In this document: piece by piece, positions 1-6,398 of the stretch
How the letters are laid out: every line of letters begins with the position of its first letter
Numbering within the stretch: the first letter of the stretch is position 1
NCBI GenBank assembly: GCA_040255925.1
Contig: JBDZVX010000138.1
Location: forward strand, 1-6,398
DNA: 6,398 nt
From: Nitrolancea sp040255925
GTDB taxonomy: Bacteria; Chloroflexota; Chloroflexia; Thermomicrobiales; Thermomicrobiaceae
Direction of reading: 5' to 3'
Program-made: the position numbers and the translations under genes
Notes under the pieces: model-generated
Database searches by the model: none
Told to the model about the DNA's origin: nothing
The model's input: the letters and a program-made list of their open reading frames with translations, nothing else

Positions 1-20
1 CGGAGCGAGGAAAGGGAGAT

Positions 21-939
<919 letters not shown>

Positions 940-947
<8 letters not shown>

Positions 948-1797
948 GACCCTGTCCGCTTGGGACCGGGTTCTGCTGGCACGGAATGCCGCCCGGCCCC
1001 ATACGCTTGACTACATCAATGAGTTGATCTCCGACTTTGTCGAGCTGCATGGCGACCGGCATTTTGGTGACGATCAGGCGCTCGTCGCGGGTATCGGCTC
1101 CTTCGGAGGCCGCACCGTGATGGTGATGGGCCATCAAAAGGGGACCAACACGCGTGAGAACCTGGATCGGAACTTTGGGATGCCCCGTCCGGAAGGCTAC
1201 CGGAAGGCGCTCCGGCTGATGCGCCATGCCGAGAAATTCGGCATGCCGATCCTCTCCTTCATCGATACGCCGGCGGCGGACCCGACACTCGGCTCCGAGG
1301 AGCGGGGACAGGCCGTGGCCATTGCCGAAAATTTGCTGGCGCTGGCGAGTCTGCCGGTGCCGACGATCGCGGTCGTGATTGGCGAAGGTGGGAGCGGAGG
1401 CGCGCTCGCGATCGGCGTGGCTGACCGCATCCTTATGCTTGAGAACGCGGTTTACGCGGTCGCCTCACCGGAGGCCTGCGCCACCATCCTCTGGAAAAAC
1501 GCCGCCGAAGCTCCGTCCGCGGCTGCCATATTGCGGCTGACCGCCGCGGACCTCCACGGCTTCGGCATTGCCGACGAGGTGATCCCGGAGCCGGTACCCG
1601 CCCACCAGCAGGCGCAGGCCGTCATTCAGCGGGTCGGTGATACCGTCGCCCGGCACCTGGACGAACTCCTCGCAACCGTTGCCGATCCGTGCCTGGGAAT
1701 CCAGGCTCTCCTTGATGCCCGTTACAATAAATATCGTTATATTGGCCGTTGGGTCGAGAATCAAGAAGCCCGTGTGCAGCCGAATGGGGCGGCCTGA
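940..1797 (+). CDS. accA: Acetyl-CoA carboxylase carboxyltransferase subunit alpha
   Basis: This 285-residue protein is the alpha half of the carboxyltransferase and pairs with the AccD encoded immediately upstream in an alpha2beta2 complex. AccA landmarks visible in order are AWDRVLLARN (7-16), LDYINELISDFVELHGDR (23-40), the biotin-side motif GHQKGTNTREN (64-74), GYRKALRLM (86-94), FIDTP (107-111), GEGGSGGALAIGVADR (148-163) and SPEACATILWKN (176-187). The ATG overlaps the accD stop (ATGTCTGA) and is preceded by GGGGTG at 927-932. The gene ends with tandem in-frame stops, TGA then TAA. It is shorter than the roughly 315 residues usual for AccA because most of the N-terminal helical extension is absent. 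Oddities: the canonical TPGAYPG reads TPAADPT (110-116), and EPLGGAHRDP reads EPVPAHQQAQ (217-226). The family is clear; full catalytic competence is an open question. Confidence 0.93.
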
Positions 1798-1925
1798 TAA
1801 CGTCAAAGGCCATCCCAGAATGCGAACCAGCGAGGGACATAACAAAGGGCCTAGATGTCTGACCCCTACACCGTTAACTGATCTTCTCTTATCCTGAGGC
1901 GCTGGCCGCTTCGGAGTAGGCTGTT

Positions 1926-1968
1926 AGGTGGCCGGCGACGGCTGAGGGCACGCCATCGCCGGCCACCT
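1926..1968. terminator. Terminator-like hairpin between convergent accA and hsp20
   Basis: Arms 1926-1941 and 1953-1968 are inverted copies (outer sequence AGGTGGCCGGCGA) with one internal mismatch (C1939/A1955). C1942-G1952 can extend the stem to 17 positions around a 9-nt loop. The hairpin sits in the gap between the 3' ends of two convergent genes, as expected for a bidirectional terminator. It lacks a clear T-run on either side, so it may be a non-canonical terminator or a transcript-end-stabilising structure. The rest of the 209-bp gap upstream of it (1798-1925) shows nothing I can assign. Confidence 0.55.
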
Positions 1969-1973
1969 GCTCA

Positions 1974-2010
1974 CGCGGCCACAGCCGCGCCTAAGGTCAT
2001 GGCTCCTTAG
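1974..2010 (-). terminator. Two small hairpins at the hsp20 3' end
   Basis: There are two adjacent short inverted repeats: CGCGGC/GCCGCG (1974-1979 and 1984-1989, 4-nt loop) and CTAAGG/CCTTAG (1991-1996 and 2005-2010, 8-nt loop). The second overlaps the hsp20 stop codon. They lie between that stop and the large hairpin at 1926-1968 and could form a compound terminator with it. Six-base stems occur often by chance, so support is weak. Confidence 0.25.
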
Positions 2011-2573
2011 TGGGTTCTCGACTGGGCTTCGATCTGCTGCTCGGCTGCTGACCGGATCGGAATGGCCTTGGCGCGAGCTTCGGCTGCCTTCGGTAGGTGG
2101 ATAATCAATGTGCCGTTTCGGAAGTCGGCTTTCGCCTCGTTCGATTCGACATTCGTCGGGAGCGTAATGACCCGCACGAAGTGACCGGTCCGCCGTTCAC
2201 GGAGCAGCCAATGCCCGGTCTGCCGGGTCCCCGGCTGTTGTCCCTGTTGCCGCATTTGCTGGGCTTGCTGCTGAGCCTGCTGCGTCTGCTGCTGGCCTGC
2301 TTGGCCCTGCATTTCCCCTGGCGGCATCTCCTCTTTCATGTCGCCGGTGATGCGCACTGTGTTGCCCTGAACCTGGATATGGACATCGGAGGGATCGACC
2401 CCCGGCATTGTCGCGAAGATAATGAAATCGTTGTTCGTTTCATAGACATCGACCGGTATCTGCAGGCCCATGGCTGCCGCTCGGGGGCGGGTCCAGCCTG
2501 TGCGCATCAACTCATCCATGGCGTCGCGCATCGACAAGAAATCACTCCAGGGATTCCACTCGGTTATGCTCAC
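2007..2573 (-). CDS. Small heat-shock protein (Hsp20/alpha-crystallin) with Gln-rich insert
   Basis: This 188-residue ATP-independent holdase chaperone would bind unfolding proteins in the cytoplasm as oligomers. The N-terminal arm (1-38, WNPWSDFLSMRDAMDEL) is typical of bacterial Hsp20. The alpha-crystallin domain starts at IPVDVYETNNDF (39-50), continues through MPGVDPSDVHI (56-66) and VRITGD (73-78), resumes at RERRTGHFVRVITLP (125-139) and ends with the signature FRNGTLIIHLPKA (151-163). A C-terminal I-x-I motif (IPI, 171-173) for oligomer assembly is present. Between the two halves of the domain lies a Gln-rich insert (89-118, 17 of 30 residues Gln) that makes the protein about 40 residues longer than usual. 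The GTG start is chosen because AGGAAGGGAG lies 7 nt upstream. A nearer ATG at 2578 opens only a two-codon frame. No CIRCE element was seen upstream. Confidence 0.94.
   Translation of the reverse strand: MSITEWNPWSDFLSMRDAMDELMRTGWTRPRAAAMGLQIPVDVYETNNDFIIFATMPGVDPSDVHIQVQGNTVRITGDMKEEMPPGEMQGQAGQQQTQQAQQQAQQMRQQGQQPGTRQTGHWLLRERRTGHFVRVITLPTNVESNEAKADFRNGTLIIHLPKAAEARAKAIPIRSAAEQQIEAQSRTH
2220..2309 (-). repeat. Gln-rich low-complexity insert coding segment in hsp20
   Basis: Thirty codons, 17 of them Gln (mostly CAG, some CAA) mixed with Ala, Gly, Thr, Met and Arg, encode residues 89-118 of the Hsp20. On the plus strand it appears as irregular CTG/TTG runs. The codons are mixed and the spacers vary, so it is not a pure trinucleotide expansion. 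It falls between beta strand 5 and the beta-6-bearing loop of the alpha-crystallin domain. Confidence 0.8.
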
Positions 2574-2580
2574 CGCATAA

Positions 2581-2590
2581 CTCCCTTCCT
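2581..2590 (-). promoter_or_regulatory. Ribosome binding site deciding the hsp20 GTG start
   Basis: On the minus strand, AGGAAGGGAG is followed by a 7-nt spacer (TTATGCG) and the GTG at 2573. The ATG inside the spacer is only 2 nt from the site and its frame stops after two codons, so GTG is the real start. Confidence 0.75.
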
Positions 2591-2802
2591 TGGTACGAAG
2601 CGGATAGCCGACACTCCCCAGCGGGGACGCCTCTGCCCCGCAATGTGCATGCCCGCTTCCCCTTCATCGTTCGGGTTTTCGATGCTCCGGCATGTCCTGC
2701 CCAGCGGGGGAGAGCGGTCTTGGAATGTGATTTGCCGGGATCTGACCGGCCTCACCGGGCGGACTGAACCGGCCCACGTGCGTGGCCGACCGGCGATTCG
2801 TG

Positions 2803-2808
2803 AAGGGG
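2803..2808 (+). promoter_or_regulatory. Ribosome binding site of the membrane protein gene
   Basis: AAGGGG lies 6 nt before the ATG at 2815. It selects this ATG over the in-frame GTG at 2782, which has no comparable purine-rich site. Confidence 0.7.
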
Positions 2809-2814
2809 CGCACC

Positions 2815-3306
2815 ATGGAATTTGCAGCGCGGCCTGCCGCCGTCTCCGGCGCTCTCAGCGGCGTCATCATGATGATGGTGGTCAAGCTGATGAAGTTGGC
2901 CGGTATGCGTCTCCAAATCAATCTTGTCCGGATTTGGGGCGCGATGTTTGGACTTCGCGGAACGCCGATGCTCATTGCCGGCTGGATCGTCCACCTGATC
3001 GTCAGCACCGTTATTGGCGTCGCCTATGCCGGGATCTTCAAGTTGGCCGGCGCGGCGCGCAGCACCTGGCTCTGGGGATTATCGGTCGGTGTCGTCCATT
3101 GGATCTTAGGCGGGTTCTTCCTCGCGGCGGCGTCATCGATCGCGGCGGAGACGTCCGAGGAGCGGCCGACACCGGGTCCATTCGGGATGAATTTTGGCTT
3201 GGGCGATGTCCTCGCGTTTCTTCTGGCCCACCTGGTCTTCGGAGTGTCCGTCTGCTTCCTCTATCCTCTGGTCTCCCGGCGTCGTCGTGGGGAGCCGGGG
3301 CGGTAG
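2815..3306 (+). CDS. Hypothetical four-helix integral membrane protein
   Basis: This 163-residue, strongly hydrophobic protein has no function I can name. Four membrane segments can be read, at about residues 8-28 (rich in Gly and Met), 51-78, 83-109 and 127-153. A polar loop (111-126, ETSEERPTPGP) lies before the last helix, and a basic tail (RRRR, 155-158) points to a cytoplasmic C-terminus. Helices 2, 3 and 4 each carry a histidine (H60, H95, H139), and helices 2 and 4 share the pattern H-x(7-10)-G/V-x-x-Y, suggesting a repeat-like design or a metal or cofactor site; this is inference. It resembles small uncharacterised bacterial membrane families of the DUF type. The ATG is supported by AAGGGG 6 nt upstream. 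It is divergent from hsp20 and lies 122 bp before the debranching enzyme, with which it may share a transcript. Confidence 0.78.
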   Translation: MEFAARPAAVSGALSGVIMMMVVKLMKLAGMRLQINLVRIWGAMFGLRGTPMLIAGWIVHLIVSTVIGVAYAGIFKLAGAARSTWLWGLSVGVVHWILGGFFLAAASSIAAETSEERPTPGPFGMNFGLGDVLAFLLAHLVFGVSVCFLYPLVSRRRRGEPGR

Positions 3307-3417
3307 CGAGAGGCGTTGTCCACCCCGTACCGGCAATCTCGCTGGCTCCAGCCGGGCCCGGCCATGAAGCAGTGCCTGCGGAGATGTGTCCCAACCGTAC
3401 GACATCGATAGTGTTCC

Positions 3418-3425
3418 GGAGGTGG
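3418..3425 (+). promoter_or_regulatory. Ribosome binding site deciding the debranching enzyme GTG start
   Basis: GGAGGTGG is an almost perfect Shine-Dalgarno sequence, with GGAGG ending 6 nt before the GTG at 3429. The reading frame is open far upstream, so this site is what fixes the start. The other in-frame candidates (ATG at 3384, GTG at 3411) lack such a site. Confidence 0.8.
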
Positions 3426-3428
3426 GCC

Positions 3429-5639
3429 GTGGCAAGTCGAATCGCGCTTCGCGCCCGCGCGAACCAATTCTTCGTCTATAGCGGCCGGTCGCTTCTCGCC
3501 ACGAATCTCGACGGGGATGTCAGCCCGCGCGGAACCAACGGCTTCTATCGTGAGAATACACGCCTGCTGTCACGGTACGAGTTGACGGTCAATGGCTACC
3601 GGCTGGTTCCGGTCGTCGCCAGCCCGGTCGGTGGTGCCGGCATGCTGGCTTACCAACAGATGCCGGACGAGGTAGGTGTTCCCGAGCGTTCCGTCGCGGT
3701 GGAGATCGCGAACTTCCTGGGTGAGGGCCTGCGAACGGTACTCAGGATCGAAAACAACTGGGGGGTCAAGGACCATCAGCCGGACCCCCCCACCATCGAC
3801 CTGGCCATCAACGTGGCGGCTGACTTCGCGGATATCTCCGAGGCAGACACCGGCACCCGGCTTCAGATGGCGCCGGTGCAGGCACGTTGGGATGACGCGC
3901 GCCGGGAGCTTTGCTTCCGCTATTGTCATCCGAAGCTCGACCGTGCGGTCGCGATTAGGGTCGAGCAGTCGCCGGTCCCGGTCCGGTACGAGCAGGATGC
4001 GCTCATCGTCACCCTCACCTTAGCCCTGCATCAGCCGGCCGAACTCGTTCTTGTCGTAGAACCAATCTTTGATGGGAAGCGGCTGACGGCACCGCCTCCG
4101 GTCTATGGTGAATCAGAGACCGGACTCGGCAGGCTCCGGAAGCGGCTCCGGGATGAGACGCCACGGCTGACGACATCCAATGCCACCGTCGCCCGTGCCT
4201 GGGAGACGGCGGTCTCCGATCTCGCGACGCTGCCCCTCGGGCGCGATCCGGGACCAGCCGCGCCGATTGCCGGCCTTCCGCTCTACCAGCAGTTCTTCGG
4301 ACGGGATACGTTGACGATTGGCTGGCAGTCGTTGATCGCGATGCCGACCATGCTCCGGGATGCCCTCCGGATCAATGCCGCCTGGCAGGGTACGGTGATC
4401 GACGACTTTTACGATGAGGAGCCGGGCAAGCTCATCCACCAGGCGAGCCGCGCGCCGCTGGCGATCCTGGGCTACAATCCCTTCCTCCACTACTATGGGG
4501 ACTACGCGACCCCACCAGACTTTCTGTTCGGGCTGGGTCAGTACGCGGCCTGGACCGGCGACCGGGAAACGGTCCGGCCGCTGCTGGAGAACGCGCGAAA
4601 AGCGATCGAGTGGCTGGACCGCTACGGCGATCTCGATCACGACGGTTTTCTCGAATACGTCTGCCGCTCGCCGGAGGGTCTCAAGAACCAGGGATGGAAG
4701 GATTCCTGGGATGGGATCATCGGTCAGGATGGTAGTGTCATCCCCAATCCGATTGCGACCTGCGAGCTGCAAGGGTACTGGTATGTCGGACTCCAGCAGG
4801 TGGCGATCGCCTTCCTGCTGGCTGGCGATCCGCCCTATGCGCTGGGACTCCTCAAAAAGGCGCGGGAACTGAAGGCCCGGTTCGATCCGGCGTTCTGGAT
4901 GGAGGACGAGGGGTTTTACGCGCTCGGCCTTGGACCGGATAAGAAGCAGATCCGCTCGATCTCCTCCAATGCCGGGCATCTTCTGGCCACCGGGATCGTT
5001 CCGGCGGAGAAAGCGCCGCGGGTTGCCCGGCGCTTGATGGAGCCGGACATGTTCAGCGGCTGGGGAATCCGGACGCTCACCAGCCATCACGTCGCCTACA
5101 ACCCATTCAGTTACCACCTGGGCAGCGTCTGGCCGGTTGAAAGCGGGACGATCGCGTTCGGTATGGCCCGGTATGGCTGCTGGCCCGAGTGTCACCGGCT
5201 GGCCGGCAGCCTCTTCTCGTTGACCGAGCTCTTTTCCGAGAGCCGGTTGCCAGAAGTGGTCGGCGGCATCCAGCGTGATGAGGCGCATCCCTATCCAGGG
5301 ATCTATCCCGGCAGCAACGAGCCGCAGGGCTGGTCGGATGGCGCGATCGTCGTCACCATCCAGGCCCTCCTTGGGATGCACGGCCTGGCTCCACTTGGCC
5401 TCCTTTTGGTTGATCCGCACCTCCCGGACTGGCTTCCGGATCTGCGGCTTGATGGTCTCCGGGTCGGCGAGTCCGTGCTCGATCTCGATTTTGAGCGGAG
5501 GAAGAGCGGCAAGACCCGGTACCACGTCCGTCGCCAACAGGGGCATATCCGGGTCTTGCACCAGCCGGTGCCGAGCGACCCGCGCGCAACGCTAATCGGC
5601 CGGCTGCTGGACGCGCTCGGATCTATTGGCCATTCGTAA
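3429..5639 (+). CDS. Glycogen debranching-type glucosidase (amylo-alpha-1,6-glucosidase family)
   Basis: This 736-residue protein, starting MASRIALRARANQF from a GTG, fits the two-domain layout of bacterial debranching-enzyme relatives. An N-terminal beta-sandwich domain (about 10-230; DGDVSP at 28-33, GFYRENTRLLSRYEL at 38-52) is followed by a C-terminal (alpha/alpha)6 barrel of the GDE_C/amylo-alpha-1,6-glucosidase type (about 250-690). Barrel motifs are FFGRDTL (289-295), DHDGFLEY (403-410), NQGWKDSWD (420-428), SVWPVESG (566-573), LPEVVGG (607-613) and EPQGWSDGA (631-639). D425 or D428 and a glutamate such as E609 or E631 are catalytic candidates by analogy with related barrels. No signal peptide is visible, so it is probably cytoplasmic and acts on alpha-glucan branch stubs or a related glucoside. 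The true substrate cannot be read from sequence, and members of this fold vary widely. The ASRT-family gene follows after 16 bp, suggesting one operon. Confidence 0.88.
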   Translation: MASRIALRARANQFFVYSGRSLLATNLDGDVSPRGTNGFYRENTRLLSRYELTVNGYRLVPVVASPVGGAGMLAYQQMPDEVGVPERSVAVEIANFLGEGLRTVLRIENNWGVKDHQPDPPTIDLAINVAADFADISEADTGTRLQMAPVQARWDDARRELCFRYCHPKLDRAVAIRVEQSPVPVRYEQDALIVTLTLALHQPAELVLVVEPIFDGKRLTAPPPVYGESETGLGRLRKRLRDETPRLTTSNATVARAWETAVSDLATLPLGRDPGPAAPIAGLPLYQQFFGRDTLTIGWQSLIAMPTMLRDALRINAAWQGTVIDDFYDEEPGKLIHQASRAPLAILGYNPFLHYYGDYATPPDFLFGLGQYAAWTGDRETVRPLLENARKAIEWLDRYGDLDHDGFLEYVCRSPEGLKNQGWKDSWDGIIGQDGSVIPNPIATCELQGYWYVGLQQVAIAFLLAGDPPYALGLLKKARELKARFDPAFWMEDEGFYALGLGPDKKQIRSISSNAGHLLATGIVPAEKAPRVARRLMEPDMFSGWGIRTLTSHHVAYNPFSYHLGSVWPVESGTIAFGMARYGCWPECHRLAGSLFSLTELFSESRLPEVVGGIQRDEAHPYPGIYPGSNEPQGWSDGAIVVTIQALLGMHGLAPLGLLLVDPHLPDWLPDLRLDGLRVGESVLDLDFERRKSGKTRYHVRRQQGHIRVLHQPVPSDPRATLIGRLLDALGSIGHS

Positions 5640-5645
5640 GGGAGA
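5638..5645 (+). promoter_or_regulatory. Ribosome binding site of the ASRT-family gene
   Basis: AAGGGAGA overlaps the debranching enzyme TAA stop and lies about 11 nt before the ATG at 5656, a longish spacing. It suggests that translation of the ASRT gene is, or was, coupled to the gene before it. Confidence 0.5.
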
Positions 5646-5655
5646 GACGGCGAGA

Positions 5656-6039
5656 ATGGTGGCGATTGGCGCGACAACCTAGGTTATCCCGGAAGGGTTC
5701 ATCCCCGGCTGGAGCTACGGGCCGGCTCCCGAGCTCACGAGCCATGATGTCGTCTGTATCCTGAATACCGGGGATGTCGATGCCCAGATTGAGATCACCG
5801 TCTACCTCACTAACCGTGAACCGGCTGGTCCCTACCGGTTTACAGTACCGGCGTGCCGGACCAGGCATCAACGCTTCAACGATCTCTCGGACCCGGAGCC
5901 GGTCCCGAAGGCGATGCCGTATGCCAGTGTGATCCGCTCCGATATCCCGGTCGTCTGCCAATACACGCGCTTGGATTCCCGTCAGGCCGCTAACGCGTTA
6001 CTCACGACAATCGCCTACCCGGTCCCGCCCGGTACGTGA
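5656..6039 (+). pseudogene. ASRT-family protein gene interrupted by an in-frame TAG at codon 9
   Basis: Read through one stop, this frame gives 127 positions that match the Anabaena sensory rhodopsin transducer (ASRT) family over its whole length of about 125 residues. Motifs are PEGFIPGWSYGP (12-23), TSHDVVCILNTGD (28-40), IEITVYLTNREPAGPYR (45-61), RFNDLSDPEPVP (73-84), YASVI (89-93) and QYTRLDSRQAANALLTTIAY (102-121). Codon 9 (5680-5682) is TAG. From my memory of the Anabaena protein (IGRTCWAIAEGYIP), this is the tryptophan position, one base from TGG. No frameshift or other stop follows, and no ATG, GTG or TTG occurs in frame before codon 87. Position 67 is Cys where the family usually has Arg (PARRT). 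ASRT proteins are small beta-sandwich tetramers proposed to bind small molecules. Most likely this is a recent nonsense mutation; a sequencing error or stop readthrough is also possible. Confidence 0.85.
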
Positions 6040-6089
6040 TACGGCGACCGGAGCCGAAACGCTGGATGCCCGCCGAGAATGGGCAGGCC

Positions 6090-6398
6090 TCAACTGAGCC
6101 GGAGTTCTCGTATCAAGCTCGCCACGTCGAAGTAGGCGAGGAGACTGACCACGTCGAAATAGGTTCGCACGCCGGAGATCTTCCCGCCCGTGATGTCGTA
6201 GACGTCGCAGAACCGCTGCTCACCCCGGCGTCCGGTTGGGGGAATCTCACCGATCGGCGTCATGAGTGGACCGGTATTCGTTCCCCTTCCGATGAACTCC
6301 ACGGCCGCGCCGTGTTCCCCGGCAACGATGTTGGTGATCTCAAGCCGGGCATCGGGGAAGGCCGCGGCCCAGGTTTGCAGATACTGGCGGAACCCGGC
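6090..6398 (-). CDS. SnoaL-like polyketide cyclase / ester cyclase family protein (C-terminal part)
   Basis: The gene runs off the end of the window; 102 C-terminal codons are visible and the start is not. The fragment opens AGFRQYLQTWAAAFPDARLE and continues through AVEFIGRGTNTGP, GEIPPTGRRGEQRFCDVYD and GGKISGVRTYFD. This is the pattern of the SnoaL-like ester cyclase branch of the NTF2-like fold: an alpha+beta cone of about 130-150 residues that binds small hydrophobic ligands in a pocket. The GTG at 6302 is internal to the domain and is not the true start. The C-terminus has a duplicated nine-residue unit (YFDVVSLLA then YFDVASLIR). The gene is convergent with the ASRT gene, 50 bp from its stop, with only a 5-bp inverted repeat (TGCCC/GGGCA, 6067-6085) in the gap. 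The specific substrate is unknown; many family members are uncharacterised. Confidence 0.82.
   Translation of the reverse strand, partial: AGFRQYLQTWAAAFPDARLEITNIVAGEHGAAVEFIGRGTNTGPLMTPIGEIPPTGRRGEQRFCDVYDITGGKISGVRTYFDVVSLLAYFDVASLIRELRLS
6108..6161 (-). repeat. Tandem 27-bp duplication at the 3' end of the SnoaL-like gene
   Basis: Two 27-nt units (6135-6161 and 6108-6134) encode YFDVVSLLA and YFDVASLIR. The best-conserved core, CCACGTCGAAGTAGG at 6122-6136 on the plus strand, matches 6149-6163 at 14 of 15 bases with an offset of exactly nine codons, so the frame is kept. The remainder of each unit has diverged. Confidence 0.65.

Larger units (their letters stand above)
2574..2814. other. 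Divergent intergenic region (hsp20 and membrane protein promoters expected)
   Basis: This 241-bp stretch lies between two divergently transcribed genes and must hold both their promoters unless one is read through from elsewhere. I cannot identify a convincing -35/-10 pair on either strand, nor a CIRCE or sigma-32-type sequence. Small inverted repeats are present: TCCCC/GGGGA at 2615-2627, and nested CATGCC/GGCATG (2648-2653, 2689-2694) around CATCG/CGATG (2665-2669, 2680-2684). Any of these could be an operator, but none is long enough to be firm. No credible small gene was seen. Confidence 0.4.

Noticed and set aside
2570..2755. A possible 61-residue minus-strand gene just upstream of hsp20, ending at the hsp20 start.
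   Set aside because: Its composition is Arg- and Pro-rich with no motif, there is no clear ribosome site, and it occupies the space where the hsp20 promoter should be.
3351..3362. A perfect 12-bp palindrome, GCCGGGCCCGGC, before the debranching enzyme gene.
   Set aside because: It has no loop to form a useful hairpin, and GC-only palindromes of this size are expected in such GC-rich DNA.
2097..3428. The debranching enzyme frame stays open about 1.3 kb upstream of its GTG, which would give a protein of 1180 residues.
   Set aside because: The extension lies antisense to hsp20 and out of frame with the membrane protein gene. It has no recognisable domain, is full of Leu-rich or Arg-rich nonsense, and a strong ribosome site places the start at 3429.
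4113..5561. A 482-codon open frame on the minus strand inside the debranching enzyme gene.
   Set aside because: It mirrors the codon structure of a GC-rich gene on the opposite strand. Its translation has no family resemblance, while the plus-strand product has many conserved motifs.
5623..5961. A 112-codon minus-strand open frame opposite the ASRT-family gene.
   Set aside because: It is antisense to a sequence that matches the ASRT family end to end, and it shows no domain of its own.

Overview
The window comes from a GC-rich bacterial chromosome. It has Shine-Dalgarno-led genes, mixed ATG and GTG starts and short intergenic gaps. The mix of genes fits a thermophile-type lineage such as Thermomicrobia (Chloroflexota): split acetyl-CoA carboxylase transferase subunits, a small heat-shock protein, a two-domain debranching enzyme, an ASRT-family protein and a SnoaL-like cyclase. 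That placement is an inference from gene content and base composition and was not tested.

Layout. Positions 21-1797 hold accD and accA, an 8-nt-overlapping pair encoding the two carboxyltransferase subunits of acetyl-CoA carboxylase. Both subunits deviate at motifs that are normally very conserved. Accd/accA end in a short convergent gap that contains a strong terminator-like hairpin (1926-1968). On the other side of it lies a minus-strand hsp20 gene (2007-2573), whose alpha-crystallin domain is interrupted by a glutamine-rich insert. A 241-bp divergent intergenic region separates hsp20 from a plus-strand gene for a small four-helix membrane protein of unknown function (2815-3306). A 736-residue glycogen-debranching-type glucosidase follows (3429-5639); its GTG start is fixed by a good ribosome binding site. 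A gene of the Anabaena sensory rhodopsin transducer (ASRT) family follows 16 bp later (5656-6039). It is complete except for an in-frame TAG at codon 9, where the family has a tryptophan. The window ends in the 3' part of a minus-strand SnoaL-like/ester cyclase gene (6090-6398), whose C-terminus carries a 9-residue tandem duplication.

How the genes relate. accD-accA supply malonyl-CoA for fatty acid synthesis; the biotin carboxylase and biotin carrier genes are not in the window. The debranching enzyme and the ASRT gene form a tight, probably co-transcribed pair. This suits the idea that ASRT domains bind small molecules such as sugars, and no rhodopsin gene is present nearby. The other genes have no evident common pathway.

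No tRNA, rRNA, CRISPR array or transposase was seen. The strongest points for follow-up are the amber codon in the ASRT gene, the Gln-rich insert inside the Hsp20 domain, and the altered carboxyltransferase motifs.
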